Virus record (IMG/VR): IMGVR_UViG_3300036881_000188
Span: 1 to 64,000 of that record
Length of the DNA: 64,000 nt
Direction: 5' to 3' (one strand)
DNA from: a virus
Shown here: piece after piece, positions 31,386-39,634 of the stretch
Layout: each line of letters opens with the position of its first letter
Numbering within the stretch: position 1 is the first letter of the stretch
The notes under the pieces: model-generated
Told to the model about the DNA's origin: nothing
The model's database searches: none
Seen by the model: only the letters and a program-made list of their open reading frames with translations
Made by a program: the position numbers and the translations under genes

Positions 31386-34300
31386 ATGTCTAACGACAAG
31401 AATCTGTTGAGCGAACTGATCGCTCTAAGCCACAGCCCAATTCACAATCATCTCAAGGAGGAAGACGTGAAGGCATTGCGTCTCGAAGATGAGCAAACGG
31501 CAGAGGAGTTCATCTACTCTGACGGCGAAGCGACTGATGTCGAAGTTCCCTTGTGGAACCACGACAGCCGAATGGCTTTCCACATTCTCTATGACGCAAC
31601 GGACGTAGAGATCATCACTCGTGTGCGCCGGCCGTATCCCGGCAAGCCTGTTCTCTATCAGAAGGACGAGCACTTCATGCAGCATGAGACCCGGCAGGTT
31701 CTCGATGCACTGATGCCCGAAGGTGCCAGGTATGGCATCGTCACATTCGAAGCGTCCGGCAAGGATGGATGCAAGGACATGGCTGAAACGGCGAAGTTCC
31801 TTTGCCGTCACGGCTGGACTGAAGGTGACGAACGCTTCCGCGTCGTCTATGCCGATGTCAATGGCACCGGGACCATGGTCCTGGTGTCAGCTTCGGCCAA
31901 CGTCAAGCGCCTCAAGGATCTGGGAGTGTTCATCTCCTCTGATCCCAAGGCGCCCAAGCGGATGCGCCGTACCATGGCTGCTCACCAGTCCATGCTGGAA
32001 GCCGAGATCATCTCGAGCTATCCGGTGCCGACAGGCCAGGTCACCATGGCCAAGCTGAAGAATGGGAGAGTCATCTCCATTCTCAACTTCAACATGAAGC
32101 TGCTCAACGATCAGGAGACGGCCTTTCTGGACGGCTCTGGCGTCATCAACTTACCCGGCTTTGACGGGTGCGCTGCAACCCTTGTCGGACCATTCGGTCT
32201 CGGCAAAGGCATTTACGCAGCAAACGAGAGGATGGCAGATTATGACATCTATCTCTATGGCTCCAAGGACGAGGTCGTCTTTCATGGCGACCGCATCTAC
32301 ATCGGGCTGCTGTTGAAGACCAGCAAGCACGAACTCATGACCGATCTTCAGACCATCACCAATGCCGGGTTCTTCGAAGAAGACCTCTGCGTACGGTATG
32401 GCCTTGAGGTCATGGACGAGCGTGCCAAGATCCTCTTCGGCGACGACGAAGATGCCATCACTGACTACTTCGCCACTCTGGTGAATGTGTCGGACGCTGC
32501 TCGCCGCGACATGGATATGCCCAAGCCCGAATGGGCGCTGGTGCGTGCCATGAAGCTGCAGCATGAATCGAAGACTCTGCCGGTGCTCTACCGGCGGATC
32601 TTCAAGCATGGCTTCCAGGATTCTCTGGACATTACCCGCGGCCGCATTCCACTAAAGGGTGCGATCCGTGTCTATGCTCGGCCCAATCCACTGGTCATGA
32701 TGCCCAACGGCATGCCCGACTTCACACTCGACACTCTCGGTGGCGAGCGGGATGGGCTGCCTACCGTGTGCATTCCGGATCTCCTGGAAGGCCCGGTGCT
32801 CGTTGGGCGTAATCCCAACACCAACTCAACTGAGATGGTTCTTGTCTGCAACATCCTTGTTCCTGAACTCCTGGAGTCCAAGGGACAGGGCTGGTGCTTC
32901 TTCGGCGCCAACGCCGGCGATCTGCTCGGCAAGCTGAATGGCGGGGATATGGATGACAACTTGTTCGCCATCCAGGACTCTGCCTTCATCGCCAAGTGGC
33001 AGACGATGGACTATCCAGTTCAACCCAAACTCATCGTCAAAGTCCGTGAGGTATCCGCATTCGCCAAGACCAACCGCGAGAAGTGGCTGGGCATCGGCGA
33101 TGAGTGGAACTTCAACTGCTTCGCACAGCAGCTCAGGGAGTTCACCGAGTATTCGGAATCCCTGGGTTCCTTCATCAACAACGGCTGGCTGGACACCCTG
33201 TTGTCTGGCGAACACCGGATCACCATCGGTGAGAGCTTGCAGGCCAAGACGTTCATCGTGCCCGACAACTTCACGGCACCGTTACGGCATGAGCTGATTC
33301 AGCTGCTGCCTGAGGGACTGGCGAAGATCGTGCCGATCGAGTATGAGCCTACGCTGGACTGGTTTGTCTATGTGGCGTCGCTTGTCAACGCCGCCAAGCC
33401 AGACTTCATGTGCGCTCGTGCCATGTCCAATTCGGACCTGGTCATCGATTACACCCAGATGCGTAAAGGCGACAAGCTGACAGTGATGTCGCTCTTCGCT
33501 GAGGCTAAGGAAGCTCTGAAGACCCTGGTCTTTCCGATCTCCTTCGCCAACCGCATGCCCCGTGATCGCAAGAACATGGGCAACTACATCCTGGTGGAAA
33601 CCAAGCTGTGCAAGGCGCTCAATCTGCTGAACACACGTCGTGACCAGCTGCTCGAAGAGAGCCGTCAGGTGGAACACATGATCAAGCGGCCACTGGCAGC
33701 CAAGCTGCTCAATGCCTATCCGGAGGATGAGGCTATTCTCTCGATGGTCAGAGACCTTCGCAGCTGGTGGATCCGTCAGTTCCAGGAAGCCAAGGCCGAC
33801 AACGGCGGCGTGCTCCCTGACAACGTCTATGACCGTATTGCCAATGGCTTCACCGAGACCATCCTGGTCAAGGACGCCACCGGCAAGGTCACCAGCATGG
33901 AGGAAGTTCACACTCCAGGCCTGGTTGATTTCTACACCAACCAGTTCTCCGTATCGGGCACCACTCTCAGTGTGTCCGGACGGCCATGGTCTGTGGAGAC
34001 TCGGCGCAAGTTCGGGATCCACTGGCTCAACACGGTATACAACCGCAACACCGACCCCCTCGTTGGGGAGGACAAGTTCACGCAATCCGTCGGTGACGGT
34101 GTGCCAAACTACATCCTGGATGACGTCCTGTCGGCCGAGGAGGATCTCGGCCTTACCGGTTGCGTCGCATTCATCGACCTCAACGGCTATGCAAAGCGCC
34201 GGCTGGTTAGGCCAGTAGCAGTCAAGGCTCTCGGTGGCAATATCTACCACCGCAGCAATGACAAGCTCCTGTCCCGCACAGCCGATCCAACCATCCCGGA

Positions 34301-34439
34301 CGGCAGCTACATGATGTCGCCCAAGGGCGTGATCCACGTCTATGACTCAGCTCCTGAGCTGCACTCGGACTACAAGTCCAACCTGGTGGCAGAGATTGCT
34401 TCAGAGGACTTCGAGTTCGACGAAAGCACAGACTTCTAA
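31386..34439 (+). CDS. RdRP/YonO-like double-psi-beta-barrel RNA polymerase homologue
   Basis: A 1017-aa protein starting at ATG 31386 after GGAAGGAG; the frame stays open upstream to 31191 without a better start. Two landmarks match the eukaryotic-type RNA-dependent RNA polymerase fold shared by QDE-1 and the single-chain RNA polymerases of phage SPbeta (YonO) and crAss-like phages. They are GPVLVGRNPNTNS near Arg475 (compare V-L-V-x-R-N-P in that family) and LNGGDMDDNLFAI at ~518-530, in the place of the metal-binding D-x-D-G-D loop. An earlier FLDGSGVINL near Asp249, followed by GPFGLGKGI, fits the first barrel. The loop reads D521-M-D523-D-N525, so the third Asp is Asn. Probable phage transcriptase, though altered catalysis is possible. 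Confidence 0.7.
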   Translation: MSNDKNLLSELIALSHSPIHNHLKEEDVKALRLEDEQTAEEFIYSDGEATDVEVPLWNHDSRMAFHILYDATDVEIITRVRRPYPGKPVLYQKDEHFMQHETRQVLDALMPEGARYGIVTFEASGKDGCKDMAETAKFLCRHGWTEGDERFRVVYADVNGTGTMVLVSASANVKRLKDLGVFISSDPKAPKRMRRTMAAHQSMLEAEIISSYPVPTGQVTMAKLKNGRVISILNFNMKLLNDQETAFLDGSGVINLPGFDGCAATLVGPFGLGKGIYAANERMADYDIYLYGSKDEVVFHGDRIYIGLLLKTSKHELMTDLQTITNAGFFEEDLCVRYGLEVMDERAKILFGDDEDAITDYFATLVNVSDAARRDMDMPKPEWALVRAMKLQHESKTLPVLYRRIFKHGFQDSLDITRGRIPLKGAIRVYARPNPLVMMPNGMPDFTLDTLGGERDGLPTVCIPDLLEGPVLVGRNPNTNSTEMVLVCNILVPELLESKGQGWCFFGANAGDLLGKLNGGDMDDNLFAIQDSAFIAKWQTMDYPVQPKLIVKVREVSAFAKTNREKWLGIGDEWNFNCFAQQLREFTEYSESLGSFINNGWLDTLLSGEHRITIGESLQAKTFIVPDNFTAPLRHELIQLLPEGLAKIVPIEYEPTLDWFVYVASLVNAAKPDFMCARAMSNSDLVIDYTQMRKGDKLTVMSLFAEAKEALKTLVFPISFANRMPRDRKNMGNYILVETKLCKALNLLNTRRDQLLEESRQVEHMIKRPLAAKLLNAYPEDEAILSMVRDLRSWWIRQFQEAKADNGGVLPDNVYDRIANGFTETILVKDATGKVTSMEEVHTPGLVDFYTNQFSVSGTTLSVSGRPWSVETRRKFGIHWLNTVYNRNTDPLVGEDKFTQSVGDGVPNYILDDVLSAEEDLGLTGCVAFIDLNGYAKRRLVRPVAVKALGGNIYHRSNDKLLSRTADPTIPDGSYMMSPKGVIHVYDSAPELHSDYKSNLVAEIASEDFEFDESTDF

Positions 34440-35272
34440 ACCATTAACAACTTGGCGGTTCGGCCCTGCTTGAAGGCCGAAATGTCAGGATCATTCCACT
34501 CTGGAACGATTCTGACATTGATGGGTCATGCCCATCCTGATGACCAGGATTCGTCCTGGGAATCGGCAAGTTGGAACCACACATGGGATCGATTGCCTCA
34601 TTGGGCTCAGCCCAGGGTCAGTCAATACCTATATATGGATATGCCAACAGTCAATACCCGCCGCTGGGCAACCAGCCGCAGAACAGCCGCTATGTCCCGA
34701 GGGGCTTCGCCCTCGGGTAGAGGCGTGTCAGGCGAAGTGGTGAGGTAGTCAGGTAAGTGTCTGTCATTCAGATGCTTACAGTGGCTTATGCCCACATGTA
34801 CCACGTCCCCGATGCTCAGATCACGTTAAAGAGCTTTGGAGCGCCGGATTCATTTAAGCCCATAAAAGCCAGTCATGCTGAAACTACCGCCTATTGAACG
34901 GTGGTGAAGCTTGACCGCGGCCTATTGTGGTTTGGCTATTTAAGGGCAATCCTGAGAACCAGCTCCCGCGTGCGCGCGTGTATGTGTTGGTGTCAGGCAG
35001 GACGGAGAGACCTAGTGTAAATCCACTTCTGGCTGTGTTCAGGAGTGGTGGGTGAGTGTAAACCCCATCATCGGCTTTGCTGAAAGCGGAAAGCCGGTTA
35101 TACACCAGAGTCGCTATATCCTGCTCGATCAAGCTTTGTGCCATCTGTGGCACCCATGGGCCTGGTACTCCACTACCAGGCTCATCGCTTTGCTGTAATG
35201 CCTTCCCTCTATGGACTTTACGTCCTGTCTCTCATCCACTCGGTACAACCTGTGTGTTCAAGGAGAATGCTC
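34440..35272. other. 833-bp non-coding, repeat-containing region
   Basis: No convincing gene. It contains hairpins CGGCC/GGCCG (34461-34479), a long imperfect inverted repeat AATGTCAG...CTGACATT (34481-34519, extended inside by TTCCA/TGGAA), and CCCGAGGG...CCCTCGGG (34697-34718). It follows the polymerase-like gene, so the first two hairpins may end that transcript. The rest may carry promoters or a small RNA. Confidence 0.5.
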
Positions 35273-35407
35273 ATGCTGGAGATGCTTGGTTACATCGCTG
35301 CTCGTGTCATTGCCGGGGTAATCACTGCCCTGATTCTCGCTGCCATTTTTAACGCCCAGTGCAACAAGGCCATGCAGGCTGCCGGTGCATCGGCTGCCAT
35401 CTGCTAG
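35273..35407 (+). CDS. Tiny membrane protein
   Basis: A 44-aa protein starting at ATG 35273, 8 bases after AAGGAG; an in-frame ATG at 35267 is too close to that site. A single hydrophobic helix (AARVIAGVITALILAAIF) is followed by a short polar tail with two Cys. First of a long series of small membrane proteins in this block. Confidence 0.6.
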   Translation: MLEMLGYIAARVIAGVITALILAAIFNAQCNKAMQAAGASAAIC

Positions 35408-35416
35408 GAGACTGCC

Positions 35417-35668
35417 GTGCTCAACGGTGATGTCATCATTCTCAATCCGCCGAAGGATCCTTCGTGGTTCTCCGATGCGTCACAGTCTCTCTCCCTGTTC
35501 GTCTGGGAGCACCGTGACTTGATTCCTTTACTGATGGCCGAGGTTGCCCTGGCCGTTCTGATCTTCGCCGGTTTTTTCTGGTGGGAGCGTCGCAAGAACA
35601 AGCAGGCCTTTCAGGTCGGCGAGTTGGAGCGGATGTATTCTGCTGAGCCCATACCTTGGCCACGGTAG
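35417..35668 (+). CDS. Small membrane protein
   Basis: An 83-aa protein starting at GTG 35417 with TAGGAG upstream. The N-terminal ~35 residues are soluble and the helix LIPLLMAEVALAVLIFAGFF is membrane-spanning. A basic, then polar C-terminus (WWERRKNKQAFQ) follows. Topology is probably single-pass. Function is unknown. Confidence 0.65.
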   Translation: MLNGDVIILNPPKDPSWFSDASQSLSLFVWEHRDLIPLLMAEVALAVLIFAGFFWWERRKNKQAFQVGELERMYSAEPIPWPR

Positions 35669-35808
35669 TTATCGTGGCCGGGATCATCATTCACTTTCAG
35701 GTGGCAGATTGAACCTTGTTGTTCTCTGATGCCGCGGTTCCCAACTCCCTCTGTTTCAAATCCCAACAATTCAACCACTTCCACCAGGCTTCAAGGAGAG
35801 CCTCGTCT

Positions 35809-36003
35809 ATGCCCATGCCTCATGCTCGCACTCGTCGCGGTTCCACGTTAGGACAGGACCGCCTGCACGCCATTCACGAAGACCGGATGATCCGCACTCT
35901 CATGCCCCGGACTTTCCAGGCATCGAGAGAAGCTCTGCTCAACGGTTCTGATACCGGTGACACGCTCGCCTATTCGACCGGCTTGATCGGCCGGAAGTTC
36001 TAG
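35809..36003 (+). CDS. Small basic protein
   Basis: A 64-aa protein starting at ATG 35809 with AAGGAGAG upstream. The N-terminal half is Arg/His-rich (MPMPHARTRRGSTLGQDRLH) and the C-terminal half polar. Its net positive charge suggests nucleic-acid binding; no family is recognised. Confidence 0.6.
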   Translation: MPMPHARTRRGSTLGQDRLHAIHEDRMIRTLMPRTFQASREALLNGSDTGDTLAYSTGLIGRKF

Positions 36004-36049
36004 CCCTCAGCCCAACCTCAACATCGTCAACCGCAATGCGGAGTTCGCC

Positions 36050-36349
36050 ATGATCGATGTTCAAGCTCTCGACAGGACCGGCCGTCGGCAGGTCCTCCAT
36101 GGACTGCTGGCCCAGTACAACCTGGGTTCGGAGTCTGCCAAGGTTGCTCTCGGTATGGCTCACCAGAACCTTCCGGGATTCACTGCTCTGATGGAGCGCA
36201 ACGTCCGCCTCATGCGGCCGGGTGCTGCGATGGAGAAGACACTGCAAGCGGTTCTGGGTCGACCGGCCAAGCCCAAGTTTCGCCGGGTTGCACCGGAAGT
36301 CAACCACAACTCAGTCCGCTGCATTGGACTGGACAAGCTGAAGTTCTAA
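36050..36349 (+). CDS. Small basic helical protein
   Basis: A 99-aa protein (MIDVQALDRTGRRQVLHGLL). The predicted helical body has a C-terminal basic stretch (LGRPAKPKFRRVAPEV). It resembles the preceding 64-aa protein in style but not in clear sequence. No family is recognised. Confidence 0.6.
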   Translation: MIDVQALDRTGRRQVLHGLLAQYNLGSESAKVALGMAHQNLPGFTALMERNVRLMRPGAAMEKTLQAVLGRPAKPKFRRVAPEVNHNSVRCIGLDKLKF

Positions 36350-36551
36350 CCTACGGTGTTTGCCGTAGTGCTTCACTGCTCGACCCCATCCACAATGCAA
36401 TTGGGGCAGGGTGCGTGCATCCTGAAAAGCGGAGACCTCCCGCGCTAGAAACAGGCCCGCTGGGTCGGAGCGTTATCTGACCGCTCTTTGGAGCGTCGAG
36501 CTTGCTCCGCTCAATCCACAGAGATTCCCTCGCACTCCACTGCAGAGGGCG

Positions 36552-36583
36552 CCGGGCAGGTTCATCTCCTTGACTGCCCGGCG
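36552..36583. repeat. Inverted repeat
   Basis: GCCGGGCAG...CTGCCCGGC, a perfect 9-bp stem with a ~14-base loop, upstream of the gene starting at 36627. The loop holds CTCCTTGA. No T-run follows, so it is not a classical terminator. Confidence 0.5.
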
Positions 36584-36626
36584 ATCTTTCACGCAACAAC
36601 AACCCGTTGGGTCTGGAGGACTCACC

Positions 36627-37085
36627 ATGAATACTGGTCTACTCAATTCCTTTGCCAGCATGGTTAAGGGCAGCATTCTTGTCACCGATGCGATCAAGGC
36701 TGCCTTTTCCAAGTTCGAGGGTGGAATCCCTTCGGATGACCAAGTGCTGGTCGCCATCAGTGAGGTCGTCTTCACTGTCACCCTGAACAAGGATGCACGC
36801 CAAGTGCTGTCCTTCTACCTGATCCAGCTCTACGCCAACCAACTGTTCATCAGCGATCCGAGCAGTGAGTTCGGTGTCTGCATGCGCATCGCGCGCAGGG
36901 AGATCGACACGCTGCTGAGCTTCTCGGTCCTCGACCGTATCGCCAAATACGTCTGGGAGCATCGGGAACAGTTCCTCTTGCTCTGGACGGTGTTCGCCGA
37001 GAACTCCGCTGCTCATCCGGAAAGCACCTCAGACATCCTGGGAGCAACACTGACTGAAAGCATCCAGCTCCTTGAGGCTGCCTGA
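36627..37085 (+). CDS. Helical protein of unknown function
   Basis: A 152-aa protein starting at ATG 36627 after CTGGAGGA. It is mostly helical (GSILVTDAIKAAFSKFEGG, VLSFYLIQLYANQLF) with no Cys-rich or catalytic motif. Its stop overlaps the next start (TGATG), so both are probably made together. No family is recognised. Confidence 0.65.
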   Translation: MNTGLLNSFASMVKGSILVTDAIKAAFSKFEGGIPSDDQVLVAISEVVFTVTLNKDARQVLSFYLIQLYANQLFISDPSSEFGVCMRIARREIDTLLSFSVLDRIAKYVWEHREQFLLLWTVFAENSAAHPESTSDILGATLTESIQLLEAA

Positions 37086-37462
37086 TGCCCAGCGACTTCA
37101 ACGACTCCGAGTGCAATGACTTCGAAAAGCTGTTGTTTGCTGATCCCGGCTCGACCGGCACCTGCAAGCTGATCGTTGCCTACCATCCCGGATTTCCATT
37201 GGCTCTGGGCCGGATCGAGTGTGCGTCCGGCCTGCCCATCGATGTACGGGTCAACGTCCTTGAAGCGACGCCTGTGCTGCACACAGCCGAGCTGGTATTC
37301 ACCGGCAAGACCACTGATCTTTGTGAGCTGCAGATGCGGCTTACACAGTGGGCTACTCAGTTTCCGCATCTTCCACCCATGCCTGAGGAGGCGTTGTATG
37401 CAAGGGACAATCCGTCTGCCCCGTCCGGTCCTCCCGAGGGAGTTGACCAGTCCGGAGTCTGA
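37085..37462 (+). CDS. Unknown small protein, coupled to its neighbours
   Basis: A 125-aa protein translated from the TGATG overlap with the preceding gene. Acidic N-terminus (MPSDFNDSECNDFEKLLF), mixed alpha/beta centre and a Pro-rich tail. The last 65 bases overlap the next gene. No family is recognised. Confidence 0.6.
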   Translation: MPSDFNDSECNDFEKLLFADPGSTGTCKLIVAYHPGFPLALGRIECASGLPIDVRVNVLEATPVLHTAELVFTGKTTDLCELQMRLTQWATQFPHLPPMPEEALYARDNPSAPSGPPEGVDQSGV

Positions 37463-37742
37463 CCTCACCAAGCTGGTCATCTTTGCCGGCGACATGAGGC
37501 CTGACGAACCGAACCGCCAGGTGATTGTGGCCAAGACCAGGGACTTCCTGCGTCGTGCCTGCCACAGCTACCGCCCATCTTTCGGCAACCTCGAAGTGGT
37601 TTGCCGTTCTGGTGAGGACAACCAAGGCAAGCCATATCGTGGCGATGCCTGTGCCCAATGCCAGGTTGGACAGTTCTCTTCCAACTTGGTGTTCGTTGGC
37701 ACCATCGCTCCGGCTCCTCGGAGACCTCAAGCTCACCAGTAA
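37398..37742 (+). CDS. Unknown protein with Cys pair
   Basis: A 114-aa protein starting at ATG 37398 with GAGGAGG just upstream, inside the 3' end of the previous gene. The centre looks globular (DLTKLVIFAGDMRPDEPNRQ, VIVAKTRDFLRRACHSY) and contains VCRSGED...DACAQCQVG, a possible metal site. Function is unknown. Confidence 0.6.
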   Translation: MQGTIRLPRPVLPRELTSPESDLTKLVIFAGDMRPDEPNRQVIVAKTRDFLRRACHSYRPSFGNLEVVCRSGEDNQGKPYRGDACAQCQVGQFSSNLVFVGTIAPAPRRPQAHQ

Positions 37743-37808
37743 CTGCCTCGGTCTTCGCCGATGCACAACCTCAACCAATAACGCAAATGCCCAAAGGAGG
37801 GCAATCAA

Positions 37809-38294
37809 ATGGCCAGTTCTTTCGTTAGCCGCCAGCGCAATCAGCAGCGCAACACGCCGCCCGTGGCGATCAAGCCGTTCGTTCGTGCCGCGCAGAACTT
37901 CGCACTTCAGACCAAGCAGAACCGTGAGATTCTGGACGGCCAGGGTCTGTCCGTGGGCACCGAGGTGTACACCGAGATCCGGATGCAGGGCACCGTGCTC
38001 GCCGTTCGTGACGAAGGCATCGAGGACGAGTTCGGTCGTCAGTACATCGGCCTCGTGATCCAGATCAATCCCGACAAGGACAGGTTCGTTCAGACCGCCG
38101 ACCCCACCCTGCATGCCCAGATTCTGGCGCTGAAGCAGGGCGATCTGGTCTATGTGACCAGCGAGTGGCATCGCAACTCCAGTGGCCGCGGATTCCATGC
38201 GCGCGCCAAGACCATTACGGTCCTGGCGCCGGCGTCCACGCCCGGCCCGGTCGCCGTCGAAGCCACTGCCGACGCGTTGGCAGCGGCAGCCTAA
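37809..38294 (+). CDS. Beta-barrel-like (possible OB-fold) protein
   Basis: A 161-aa protein. A basic N-terminus (SRQRNQQRNTPP) precedes a strand-rich core (VYTEIRMQGTVLAVRDEG, YIGLVIQINPDKDRF, LVYVTSEWHRNSSG) whose spacing recalls OB-fold nucleic-acid binders, and an Ala-rich tail. The fold suggestion is inference. It is the last gene before a 570-bp regulatory-looking gap. Confidence 0.55.
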   Translation: MASSFVSRQRNQQRNTPPVAIKPFVRAAQNFALQTKQNREILDGQGLSVGTEVYTEIRMQGTVLAVRDEGIEDEFGRQYIGLVIQINPDKDRFVQTADPTLHAQILALKQGDLVYVTSEWHRNSSGRGFHARAKTITVLAPASTPGPVAVEATADALAAAA

Positions 38295-38342
38295 TCTCCT
38301 GCGGATTCACTTCCGCATCGAGGTTCTGGTTTTTGCATGTGA

Positions 38343-38606
38343 GATGTCGGGACATCCCTAGAGTTCCGATCGAGTCTTGATACTTTCGACACACTTTGCC
38401 TTTTTTCTGGTCTGGGATTTCCCGCTCTAGTATAGGCAAATATGTCCCAAGTGGTTAATTCACGATTCCGTTAATCGCTAAATGGAGCGATTGATGTCCC
38501 GACAAGCGGCAGGATTCCACCGGCTGATGGCCTACTCAACCATTCACCGGCTGGATTCGACCGATTCGCGCTGAATGCACATCTCATTGGAGCGAAGATG
38601 TCCCGA
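38343..38606. repeat. Operator-like ATGTCCCGA repeats
   Basis: Palindrome GATGTCGGGACATC at 38343-38356, half-site TATGTCCCA at 38441-38449, and a longer direct repeat TGGAGCGA-(2-3 nt)-ATGTCCCGA at 38484-38502 and 38588-38606. All lie in one intergenic gap upstream of the gene at 38863, consistent with binding sites for a dimeric regulator. Confidence 0.5.
38427..38436 (-). promoter_or_regulatory. CCTATACTAG element, site E
   Basis: Minus strand TTGCCTATACTAGAG in the 38.3-38.9 kb gap. It points leftward into rightward genes, so if active it would make an antisense RNA. Confidence 0.3.
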
Positions 38607-38771
38607 GCACCGCCCGCTTAACGCATCACGGATGTTCTGAAGCAATACCATGTGCGTTTCACGATGTTGAACACCGCCTGTTCGGCCACAGCGTGCCGGT
38701 GTGCGGTGTAGGCAGCCTGCCGAAGGAGATGGATTATGCGCTTGTAGCCAAAGACTACAGCATGGACGGAA

Positions 38772-38795
38772 CAGGCTGGTCGTAAGGCCAGCCTG
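38772..38795 (+). terminator. Terminator-like hairpin
   Basis: CAGGCTGG...CCAGCCTG, a perfect 8-bp stem just before promoter-like motif 7. The following T-run is weak (CCATGCCTTT). Confidence 0.5.
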
Positions 38796-38801
38796 CCATG
38801 C

Positions 38802-38809
38802 CTTTGGTA
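38802..38809 (+). promoter_or_regulatory. CTTTGGTA promoter-like motif, site 7
   Basis: CCTTTGGTACTTTC, the only plus-strand member of the set, 54 bases upstream of the rightward gene at 38863. Orientation follows gene direction. Confidence 0.5.
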
Positions 38810-38862
38810 CTTTCATGAGTTTCTGCACACTGGACTTGAAGTTACAACTTCAGGAGAAATGA

Positions 38863-39522
38863 GTGCCAGTATCCAGAACCAGAACGCCCAAGAAGAACAG
38901 AAACAATCTCGCACCCAAGAGCAAGGAAGCCCAGCGCAAGATCCGTCGCTGGTCGTTTGTGGTCGAAGTCACCGTGGGTGATACCACGAAGACCTTCCAG
39001 CCACCGGCTCTGACCATCGGCAACCTGGGTTCGGCGCGCGCCGCTGCCGAGACCATTCGCGCCGACATTGTCTCGCTCGACCAGTTCAAGGATGCCAAGG
39101 TGGTTGTCAAGCCCCGGGCTGAAGAAACGGTCAGCCTCACCATCCTGAACCAGATCAACGGGCTCAACGAGCAGTCCAGACTGCTTACCTTCGCACTGAA
39201 GCGGGCCGTCACCGATGTCGTCAAGCTCGACACGGCCGGCTGTCCCTGCCACGAGATCGAGGACGAAGCTGCTCGTCAGGTCGAATTCGACCGCCATGTC
39301 ACGGAACGCCTCGGCAAGTACGTGATGGAGGAACAGCAAGCCATGCGCCGTCAACAGATGATCGATGCAGGCATTGACCCCGATCAGGTGCTCAACAACC
39401 AGCTTCCTGCCGAGCAAGTTCCGGCCGAGTTCCAAGCAGCGCCAGTCGTCGAAGAAGCTCCCGCCGAACAGGTCAACACAGATCCTTTCCCCGACGGGGA
39501 GTTCGGTAAAGAGGCAGCCTGA
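38863..39522 (+). CDS. Basic-headed protein with acidic tail
   Basis: A 219-aa protein starting at GTG 38863 with AGGAG upstream; an ATG four bases earlier opens only a 40-codon frame. Residues 1-30 are strongly basic (SRTRTPKKNRNNLAPKSKEA), the middle is globular (WSFVVEVTVGDTTKTFQPP) and the last 60 residues are Glu/Pro/Ala-rich. It contains one CPCHE motif. No family is recognised. It lies directly after the operator-like gap and motif 7, so it is likely a regulated first gene. Confidence 0.65.
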   Translation: MPVSRTRTPKKNRNNLAPKSKEAQRKIRRWSFVVEVTVGDTTKTFQPPALTIGNLGSARAAAETIRADIVSLDQFKDAKVVVKPRAEETVSLTILNQINGLNEQSRLLTFALKRAVTDVVKLDTAGCPCHEIEDEAARQVEFDRHVTERLGKYVMEEQQAMRRQQMIDAGIDPDQVLNNQLPAEQVPAEFQAAPVVEEAPAEQVNTDPFPDGEFGKEAA

Positions 39523-39575
39523 TGGCCGAATTCGCTCTGATCGAGCGGATGACCAATACCGATTGCACTAGGTAG
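39522..39575 (+). CDS. Possible 17-aa peptide
   Basis: An ATG overlapping the previous stop codon (TGATG) opens MAEFALIERMTNTDCTR, ending at TAG just before a terminator. It may be a coupled micro-peptide or chance. Confidence 0.3.
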   Translation: MAEFALIERMTNTDCTR

Positions 39576-39582
39576 TTCCCCT

Positions 39583-39613
39583 GAGCCCCGGCCAATGGTC
39601 GGGGCTCTTATTG
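39583..39613 (+). terminator. Intrinsic terminator
   Basis: GAGCCCCG (39583-39590) and CGGGGCTC (39600-39607) with a 9-base loop, followed by TTATTGT. Confidence 0.65.
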
Positions 39614-39634
39614 TGGAGTCATAAGAGGAGCAGC

